Shown: piece after piece, positions 33,323 through 38,972 of the stretch
How positions within the stretch are numbered: position 1 is the stretch's first letter
Layout of the letters: every line of letters begins with the position of its first letter
Assembly: GCA_024645245.1 (NCBI GenBank)
Contig: JAHEBN010000018.1
Coordinates: 1-38,972, forward strand
Length of the DNA stretch: 38,972 bases
Direction: 5' to 3'
Source of the DNA: Jiulongibacter sp.
GTDB taxonomy: Bacteria > Bacteroidota > Bacteroidia > Cytophagales > Spirosomataceae
Made by a program: the position numbers and the translations under genes
The notes under the pieces: model-generated
Database searches by the model: none
Seen by the model: only the letters and a program-made list of their open reading frames with translations
Told to the model about the DNA's origin: nothing

Positions 33323-34636
33323 CTAATTTAAGGCTTCTTTATATGCTTTCAAGGTTCTATCTCTAGCTTTTTTATGATCGACCATAGGCAAAGGGTAATT
33401 GAAAGATCCAAATTCCGGTATCCATTTTTTTATATATTTAAAATCTGGATCAAATTTCTGCTGCTGTGAATCTGGATTGAAAATGCGGAAATAAGGAGCT
33501 GCATCACATCCACAACCGGCCGCCCATTGCCATCCACCATTATTTGCAGCAAAATCAAAATCTAGTAATTTTTCAGCAAACCAGGCTTCCCCCCAACGCC
33601 AATCTATTAATAGATCTTTCACCAGGAAACTGGCTACTATCATTCTTACCCGATTGTGCATGTATCCGGTTTGGGCCAATTCCCGCATACCGGCATCTAC
33701 AATAGGAAAACCGGTTATTCCTTTTTTCCATTTTTCAAATTCAGCTTCGTTATTTCTCCAAACCACCCTCTCATATTCAAGTTTAAATGATTTTGCGAAA
33801 TTAATGTGCGGAAAATGATGCAAGATCATAAAATAGAAATCCCGCCAGATCAATTCATTTAAAAAAGTTTCATTTTTATTTATTGTCTTTTGAGCCAATT
33901 TCCGAATACTTATAGTTCCAAATCGTAAGTGAATTCCAAGCCTTGTGGTACCCTCAATCCCTGGAAAATTTCTTGTTTCATCGTAGTGATTTATTAAAGA
34001 ATCTGCTACCGATTTTTCCGGAAAATCAAGGTTGAAATATTCAAAACCTATGTCATTTATATGGATCGAATCATTAGACTTAAATTTGAAAAAATTGTCT
34101 GAATACTTCTCCGTAGGATAACTTTTGAGGTAAAAAGGATTAAGTTTTTCTTTCCATTTTCTGGAATAAGGTGTAAAAATAGTATAAGGCTTTCCGTCTG
34201 GTTTAAGTATTTCATTTTTATCAAATATTACCTGATCTTTAAAACTGGTAAAAGAGATTGATTCATTTTTCAATAAAATTTCAATTTGGAGGTCACGTTC
34301 TATGCCATAGCGTTCATAATCACGATTTGTGAATACTTCGTCAATTTCGTATTCATTTATTAATTGACTCCATACATTTGCCGGTTCACCATATTTTATG
34401 AAAAGGTCTGAACCGAAATCTCTAAGATTATCACTTAATTCATCCAAACATTTCTGAATAAAAATTACTCTTTTATCCTGTTTATTAGTTAATTCACTTA
34501 ATATGTTTTTATCTAAAATAAAGATTGGCAGAACTGGCTTATCTCCTTTTAATGCTTGAAATAAACCGGCATTATCATCCAGTCTTAAATCACGTCGAAA
34601 CCAAAAAATATTCACCTCAGGCTTTTTTTGTGGCAT
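33323..34636 (-). CDS. Cryptochrome/DNA photolyase family protein, likely CPD photolyase
   Basis: The product is 437 residues. An alpha/beta antenna domain starts VNIFWFRRDLRLDDNAGL and the FAD domain holds GTTRLGIHLRFGTIS, WRDFYFMILHHFP, GFPIVDAGMRELAQTGYMHN and AANNGGWQWAAGCGCDAAPYFRIFNP. These are class I photolyase motifs, including Trp and Asn residues that contact FAD and the electron-transfer tryptophans. It repairs cyclobutane pyrimidine dimers with blue light. The exact subclass (repair or signalling) needs a phylogeny. It stands 85 bases from divergent purK and is followed by the AddB-like gene, suggesting a DNA repair pair. Confidence 0.92.
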   Translation of the reverse strand: MPQKKPEVNIFWFRRDLRLDDNAGLFQALKGDKPVLPIFILDKNILSELTNKQDKRVIFIQKCLDELSDNLRDFGSDLFIKYGEPANVWSQLINEYEIDEVFTNRDYERYGIERDLQIEILLKNESISFTSFKDQVIFDKNEILKPDGKPYTIFTPYSRKWKEKLNPFYLKSYPTEKYSDNFFKFKSNDSIHINDIGFEYFNLDFPEKSVADSLINHYDETRNFPGIEGTTRLGIHLRFGTISIRKLAQKTINKNETFLNELIWRDFYFMILHHFPHINFAKSFKLEYERVVWRNNEAEFEKWKKGITGFPIVDAGMRELAQTGYMHNRVRMIVASFLVKDLLIDWRWGEAWFAEKLLDFDFAANNGGWQWAAGCGCDAAPYFRIFNPDSQQQKFDPDFKYIKKWIPEFGSFNYPLPMVDHKKARDRTLKAYKEALN

Positions 34637-34721
34637 ATTTTATCAGATTTTTTAAGAGAGAACAATGAAACAAAGTCAATTGTTAACAGGCTTTCTCTAT
34701 TTTTACGTGAAATTTAAGAAT

Positions 34722-35861
34722 ATGGCATTTAATAGTAAAAAATTAGGGATTCTTGGTGGAGGACAGTTAGGGAGAATGTTAATTCAAGCAGCCATTGATT
34801 TGGATTTTCATGTTAAGGTGCTCGATCCTGATCCAAATGCCCCTTGTAAATTTATCGCCCATGAATTTATTTGCGGATACTTCACTGATTATGAAACTGT
34901 TATGAAGTTTTGTTCGGATTGCGATCTAATTACTATCGAAATAGAAAGTGTAAATCTTAAGGCTCTTTATGATTTGGTTTCGATTGGAAAAGAAGTATAT
35001 CCTCAGCCATCCGTGCTTGAAATAATAAAAAATAAAAGAACTCAAAAGCAGTTTTATCTCGACAATAATTTACCGACCGCACCCTTTGAACTCGTTGATA
35101 AAAAATCGGAAATCACCCATTATATAGATCGACTTCCATTTGTAAATAAACTTGGTGAAGGTGGCTACGATGGCCGTGGAGTACAAGTTATTCGTTCGGA
35201 AGAAGATTTTCACAAAGCTTTTGATGAACCCTCACTTATAGAAGAGTTAGTCGATTTCGAAAAAGAATTGGCAGTAATTGTGGCCAGAAATGAAAATGGT
35301 GAATGTAAAACCTATCCCGTTGTAGAAATGGCGTTTCATCCCGAAGCAAATCTGGTAGAATATTTATTTTCTCCAGCTAACATATCTAAAGAAATAGCTA
35401 AAAAGGCTGACTTATTAGCTGTAAAAACAGCTGAGGCTTTTGGTATAATTGGTTTATTGGCTGTTGAAATGTTTTTGACAAAGGATGGATATTTACTAAT
35501 AAATGAGGTGGCTCCGAGACCGCACAACAGTGGTCACCAGACCTTAAAAGCTAATAGTTGTTCTCAATTTGAGCAACATCTGCGTGCCATATATAATTTA
35601 CCTTTGGGGGATACAAACAGTAAGTACACCGCCGCGATGGTAAATATTTTAGGCGAACCAGGTCAAGAGGGAAAAGCCAACTATTTAGGAATAGAAGAAT
35701 GCCTTGAAACAGGAGGAATATATCCTTTTCTTTATGGAAAAGCGATAACAAAACCTTTCCGTAAAATGGGTCATGTTACTATTCTGGCTGACGATTTTGA
35801 TAAATTGAAAGAAAGCGTCAACTTTGTGAAAAATACATTAAAAGTGGTTTCCGAATCCTGA
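34722..35861 (+). CDS. purK: 5-(carboxyamino)imidazole ribonucleotide synthase
   Basis: The ATG at 34722 gives MAFNSKKLGILGGGQLGRML and 379 residues, the family start; a frame from 34665 would add 19 unrelated residues. ATP-grasp features are GEGGYDGRGVQVI, the Glu-rich LIEELVDFEKELAVIVARN, and INEVAPRPHNSGHQTLKA. It converts AIR, ATP and bicarbonate to N5-CAIR in purine synthesis. The gene is 20 bases before purE, and the enzymes act in sequence. No upstream -7 element is fully convincing. Confidence 0.95.
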   Translation: MAFNSKKLGILGGGQLGRMLIQAAIDLDFHVKVLDPDPNAPCKFIAHEFICGYFTDYETVMKFCSDCDLITIEIESVNLKALYDLVSIGKEVYPQPSVLEIIKNKRTQKQFYLDNNLPTAPFELVDKKSEITHYIDRLPFVNKLGEGGYDGRGVQVIRSEEDFHKAFDEPSLIEELVDFEKELAVIVARNENGECKTYPVVEMAFHPEANLVEYLFSPANISKEIAKKADLLAVKTAEAFGIIGLLAVEMFLTKDGYLLINEVAPRPHNSGHQTLKANSCSQFEQHLRAIYNLPLGDTNSKYTAAMVNILGEPGQEGKANYLGIEECLETGGIYPFLYGKAITKPFRKMGHVTILADDFDKLKESVNFVKNTLKVVSES

Positions 35862-35881
35862 TTGGAAACTATTAGCAATAA

Positions 35882-36376
35882 ATGGTAAGTATAATAATGG
35901 GATCCAGCTCCGATCTAAATGTAATGGAGGGAGCAATCAAAATTTTAGAAGAGTTTGGTGTAGAACTAGAAGTTGATGTAGTATCTGCCCATCGTACACC
36001 TCAAAAAATGCTTGATTTTGCCCTTAATGCAAAAAAAAGAGGAGTGAAGGTAATTATTGCCGGGGCCGGGGGTGCCGCACACTTACCTGGCATGGTGGCT
36101 TCTGCCACGGTTTGTCCTGTAATTGGAGTTCCAGTAAAATCAAGCAATTCTTTAGATGGTTGGGATTCAATTCTTTCTATCCTGCAAATGCCTAATGGGG
36201 TGCCCGTAGCCACGGTCGCATTAAACGCTAGTAAAAATGCAGGGCTTTTGGCAATTGAAATGTTGGCCATTTCTGATAAAAATTTGGCGGCAAGACTAGT
36301 TGCATACAAGAACTTGATGATTGAACAAGTGGCTGAAATGAGTAAAACTGTTAATACTAGAAATAATGGAATTTGA
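35882..36376 (+). CDS. purE: N5-carboxyaminoimidazole ribonucleotide mutase
   Basis: The product is 164 residues, the class I PurE size. IIMGSSSDLNVME is the substrate-binding opening, VVSAHRTPQKM carries the catalytic His, and GAGGAAHLPGMVA and GVPVKSSNSLDGWDSILSI match the family. It moves the carboxyl group of N5-CAIR to C4 to give CAIR, the step after PurK. The last 11 bases overlap the LysM gene in another frame. Confidence 0.96.
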   Translation: MVSIIMGSSSDLNVMEGAIKILEEFGVELEVDVVSAHRTPQKMLDFALNAKKRGVKVIIAGAGGAAHLPGMVASATVCPVIGVPVKSSNSLDGWDSILSILQMPNGVPVATVALNASKNAGLLAIEMLAISDKNLAARLVAYKNLMIEQVAEMSKTVNTRNNGI

Positions 36377-37031
36377 AGAAAGAAACAAAAAGCCCGTAGA
36401 GTCAAACAGTAATTTGCCAATGGCCGTTTTAATTACATTGGTAGCCATAGTTTGCTTACTTCTCTATATCGGTTGGCAAATGATATCAGATACTCCTTCG
36501 ACAAGAGAAGACATAGTAGCCACAACGGATCAGGAAAAATCAATTAAGGGAGAAATACCTGAAGAAGTCAATACGGGTGGAGATGAGGCCGTTGAGGAAG
36601 ATATGCCTGAAATCCAAATACCCAAGGCGGAAACGGAATCTGTAAAAAATGAAGTAGTCAAAAAAGAAGAGTCGACAAAAACAGAACCAAACAAGGTAGC
36701 TAAAAGACAGTCTATCGGTTTACAGGACGGGGAAGAAAACATAACTCATACAGTTGCTGCTGGTGAAACATTCTTCTCAATAGCAGGCAGGTATGGCTTA
36801 AGTCCTTCAGCTTTAAAAAATGCAAATCCCGGTATTAGTGCTGAAAATTTAAAAAAGGGAGTCACCAAATTAAAAGTACCTGTGCAAACTATTCACACGG
36901 TAGGGCCTGGTGATATTCTAAGAGTAGTTGCAGAAAAATACAATATTAGCGTTGAAAGCCTAATGAAAGCGAATAATAAAAAGAAGAATTATGCTGAAAG
37001 AGGCGAGAAGTTAATCATTCCGCTCAAATAA
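36366..37031 (+). CDS. LysM-domain membrane protein
   Basis: The product is 221 residues. It has one membrane helix at about 18-38 (LPMAVLITLVAIVCLLLYIGW), an acidic and Lys-rich spacer, then two LysM domains: THTVAAGETFFSIAGRYGLS (about 126-171) and IHTVGPGDILRVVAEKYNIS (about 175-219). LysM binds peptidoglycan N-acetylglucosamine. The order implies an inner-membrane anchor with the LysM part in the periplasm. There is no catalytic domain. It overlaps purE by 11 bases, so it is read from the same message, without an evident link to purine synthesis. Confidence 0.87.
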   Translation: MEFEERNKKPVESNSNLPMAVLITLVAIVCLLLYIGWQMISDTPSTREDIVATTDQEKSIKGEIPEEVNTGGDEAVEEDMPEIQIPKAETESVKNEVVKKEESTKTEPNKVAKRQSIGLQDGEENITHTVAAGETFFSIAGRYGLSPSALKNANPGISAENLKKGVTKLKVPVQTIHTVGPGDILRVVAEKYNISVESLMKANNKKKNYAERGEKLIIPLK

Positions 37032-37053
37032 TTCCTGAGTTAAAATTAGTAGC

Positions 37054-37085
37054 GGGGATATATTTCTAAAATATGTCCCCTTTTT
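37054..37085 (+). terminator. Terminator of purK-purE-LysM
   Basis: GGGGATATATTT (37054-37065) pairs with the AATATGTCCCC segment ending at 37080, with one T/G pair, around a tight loop, and TTTTT follows on the plus strand. It lies 23 bases after the LysM stop. The minus-strand tail is poor in T, so it mainly serves the plus strand. Confidence 0.82.
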
Positions 37086-37093
37086 GTTTGGGT

Positions 37094-37345
37094 TTATTTA
37101 CTATAAAGTATCAACATCAAAGTAGAAACCAGGAGTGTAAAAGCAATTAGGATAATATGTTGATTTTTTTCAGCCCTGGAACTAATATCTTTCCACATTA
37201 ACGACAGCAGTACTAGTGACAAAAGTGCACAAATTCCTACAATAATTAAATTTACATTTGGAAATGGTATTTGCATTGGCAAATACACCATTATAAATGT
37301 TGTAATTACAATAATCCAAGTAAAAATCTTATTCCTGCGACTCAT
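37094..37345 (-). CDS. Small three-helix membrane protein
   Basis: From the ATG at 37345 the product is 83 residues (MSRRNKIFTWIIVIT); a frame from 37366 adds seven. Three hydrophobic segments lie at about 9-24, 31-50 and 63-80. Short, positively charged loops (MSRRNK, KDISSRAEKNQ) set the topology with the N-terminus inside. The start lies within the last codons of lspA (17-base overlap), so it is translated with lspA. I recognise no family; a role in the envelope is only suggested by the neighbour. Confidence 0.72.
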   Translation of the reverse strand: MSRRNKIFTWIIVITTFIMVYLPMQIPFPNVNLIIVGICALLSLVLLSLMWKDISSRAEKNQHIILIAFTLLVSTLMLILYSK

Positions 37346-37982
37346 GTTCATTGTTGTTATTTTCATCAGAGATTTCGGTCAAGACTACTTCATTCCTCTC
37401 AACTTCTTTTTTATCAGTAAATTTATTTTGAAATAGTAAAATGGTCACCACGCCACAAAAAATGCAGGCATCAGCAAAATTAAAAATAGGAGTGCTATTA
37501 TATGAACCTCCAAAATAAGGTACCCAGTCAGGCCAATAGCCATCAAGGCCATTGAAATAAAACATGTCAATAACCTGACCATGAAACCAGGGAGTTTCGG
37601 CATCGTAAGGGGCATTATTCAGAAATACACCATAAAATATACTATCAATCACATTACCAATGGCTCCGGCCAAAATTGCAGCCATCGACCAAAGAAGACC
37701 TTGATGTGTACCTTTATTACTTAAATGTGCCAAATACCAGGCAATAACAGACATTGCAACTAAACGAAAAAGAGTCAAAATTAATTTGCCATAATTACCT
37801 CCTAATTCCATTCCAAAGGCCATACCCCTGTTTGTAATATAATGAAGTTTGAAAAAATCAGGGATTATATCAATTTCCCCAAAATGTTTCGGAATAACCC
37901 AAAAATGCATCCAAAGTTTAATGGTCTGATCAATGGCAATTAGAATAATGGCGAATACAAAGTATTTATAAGCAGATTTCAT
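37329..37982 (-). CDS. lspA: Lipoprotein signal peptidase (signal peptidase II)
   Basis: The product is 217 residues with four membrane helices. The catalytic aspartates are Asp113 in GAIGNVIDSIFYG and Asp171 in FNFADACIFCG. Between helices three and four there is a longer loop (about 120-165, rich in Trp, Tyr and Pro), as in other Bacteroidota LspA proteins; with the charged tail this explains the length above the usual 150-170. It cleaves diacylated prolipoproteins before the conserved Cys at the inner membrane. It would process the lipoproteins encoded in this window (1208, 2525 and 23145). It overlaps the proline dehydrogenase stop by 4 bases. Confidence 0.95.
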   Translation of the reverse strand: MKSAYKYFVFAIILIAIDQTIKLWMHFWVIPKHFGEIDIIPDFFKLHYITNRGMAFGMELGGNYGKLILTLFRLVAMSVIAWYLAHLSNKGTHQGLLWSMAAILAGAIGNVIDSIFYGVFLNNAPYDAETPWFHGQVIDMFYFNGLDGYWPDWVPYFGGSYNSTPIFNFADACIFCGVVTILLFQNKFTDKKEVERNEVVLTEISDENNNNEHESQE

Positions 37983-38972
37983 TTAGTCTTTTTTCTTCTT
38001 CTGATTTCTCTTTTTAACATTAAGAACTCCCTACTCGATTGGCCGGCAATGGAGCTATTTTCTGCCGCTCTCCGGAATAAATACGGCATAACCGATTCAA
38101 TTGGTCCATAAGGAACATATTTCGCTACATTATAGCCATATTTGGCCAGATTAAAAGAAATATTATCGCTCATCCCCAAAAGTTGTGCAAAATAAACCCT
38201 TTTATCTGAAGGTTGAATATTTTTTTGATTCATAAGTTCCAAACATAGCTTGGAAGAAGCCTCATTATGGGTACCCAAAACAATTGAAATATCATTTACA
38301 TTTTCCAAACAATATTTCACAGCCTCATTAAAATCGAAATCAGTAAGCTCTTTGGTTTTATGCACGGGGTCTTTGTATTCTTCTTCTTTGGCGTTGTTTC
38401 TTTCTTTTTCTATATAAGCTCCACGAACTAGCTTTGCTCCTATTTTAAATCCTATTTTATCAGCCATTTCGTGGTGATTTTTCAATTCAGGAAGAATTTC
38501 CCAACGATATAGTTGATAAGTATTGTATACCAAGATGCGTTCCTTGTTATACAATTGCATAAAATCAAGTGCAATGGCATCTATTTCATCCTGAATCCAG
38601 GATTCTTCCGCATCAATTAACACCGGCACATTTAATTCATCCGCCCTACTAATAATTCGTTGAATTCTCGTAATTATCTTGCTATAACTTTCTTTTTCTT
38701 CATCTGTCAATTCATTTAATTGAGACTGTCTTTTGGATAATAAATCTTTGTTGCCAATCCCAGTCACTTTAAATACGGCAAAGGGTATTTTTCCATTACT
38801 TCCCGCTGCCACTTCCATGGTTTTAATGATTTCGGAAGCCGTATTTTCAAAATCTTCTTCCGTATCTTCACCCTCCACCGAATAATCGAGTATAGTACCA
38901 ACCTGAAAATTATAAAGCTCATCTACCGTTTTCAAACATTCAGATAAATCTTCTCCCCCACAGAATTGGCCA
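37979..38972 (-). CDS. Proline dehydrogenase (5' end beyond the window)
   Basis: The frame is open to the right edge, and the apparent start at 38935 is only a TTG inside the gene: upstream codons read FCGGEDLSECLKTVDELYNF, as in proline dehydrogenases. About 330 C-terminal residues are visible. Motifs of the beta/alpha barrel are ILDYSVEGE, VLIDAEESWIQ, KLVRGAYIEKER and VAKYVPYGPIESVMPYLFRRA. It oxidises proline to pyrroline-5-carboxylate with FAD, passing electrons to quinone at the membrane. It is a stand-alone ProDH, not a PutA fusion at the C-terminus. Its stop overlaps the lspA ATG. Confidence 0.94.
   Translation of the reverse strand, partial: GQFCGGEDLSECLKTVDELYNFQVGTILDYSVEGEDTEEDFENTASEIIKTMEVAAGSNGKIPFAVFKVTGIGNKDLLSKRQSQLNELTDEEKESYSKIITRIQRIISRADELNVPVLIDAEESWIQDEIDAIALDFMQLYNKERILVYNTYQLYRWEILPELKNHHEMADKIGFKIGAKLVRGAYIEKERNNAKEEEYKDPVHKTKELTDFDFNEAVKYCLENVNDISIVLGTHNEASSKLCLELMNQKNIQPSDKRVYFAQLLGMSDNISFNLAKYGYNVAKYVPYGPIESVMPYLFRRAAENSSIAGQSSREFLMLKREIRRRKKTK

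Noticed and set aside
36001-36420. 139-residue minus-strand frame opposite purE
   Set aside because: It is a shadow of the strongly conserved purE and has no recognisable features.
1-38972. CRISPR array, insertion sequence, prophage or toxin-antitoxin locus
   Set aside because: I saw no regularly spaced repeats, transposase or integrase motifs, or phage structural genes. The only candidate regulator pair (16067-16676) lacks a recognisable toxin.

Overview
The window is an ordinary-looking stretch of chromosome from an AT-rich member of the Bacteroidota, most likely Cytophagales or a close relative (inference). The grounds are: several promoters with the Bacteroidota form (TTTG about 17-20 bp upstream of TAnnTTTG), very weak Shine-Dalgarno signals, many tetratricopeptide (TPR) envelope proteins, a HU-CCDC81/SPOR membrane protein, a ribosomal protein S16 with a long Ala/Glu-rich tail, and DUF4403 and M61-PDZ lipoproteins. 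I see no phage, insertion sequence, CRISPR array or classical defence island.

Layout. 1-4.4 kb: the 3' part of menD (menaquinone synthesis, running in from the left), a TPR lipoprotein, a small conserved protein and an M61 peptidase lipoprotein. 4.5-13.1 kb: one long plus-strand unit of TPR protein (split by a frameshift), plug-less TonB-receptor-like barrel, HU-CCDC81/SPOR membrane protein, TonB-like protein, folC and trmB. It looks like an envelope module joined to housekeeping genes, and no exbB/exbD lies in it. 13.1-17.9 kb: gapA, dapD, a gene-free stretch holding a candidate small RNA on the minus strand, an XRE regulator coupled to a 59-residue two-helix membrane protein, and a periplasmic TPR protein downstream of gyrA. 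18.0-23.1 kb: gyrA, then rpsP-rimM-trmD, then the RNase P RNA gene (rnpB), all on the minus strand. 23.1-28.0 kb: a DUF4403 lipoprotein, an AOS-family (BioF-like) protein interrupted by an in-frame TAG and lacking the expected PLP lysine, and a von Willebrand A membrane protein. 28.0-30.3 kb: fabG, rsmI, a pterin dehydratase and tRNA-Ser(UGA). 30.5-38.97 kb: an AddB-like nuclease with a photolyase, purK-purE-LysM protein on the plus strand, and proline dehydrogenase (running out on the right)-lspA-small membrane protein on the minus strand.

Most genes are housekeeping: nucleotide, lysine, folate, menaquinone and fatty-acid metabolism, tRNA and rRNA modification, lipoprotein maturation. The parts most worth following up are the regulatory region and degenerate enzyme at 24.6-26.0 kb (FNR-type box, nested dyads over the start codon, premature stop, lost lysine), the candidate small RNA at 15.64-15.83 kb, the TPR/barrel/HU-SPOR/TonB unit with its frameshift, and the regulator/small-membrane-protein pair at 16.07-16.68 kb. 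No entirely new multi-gene system is evident.
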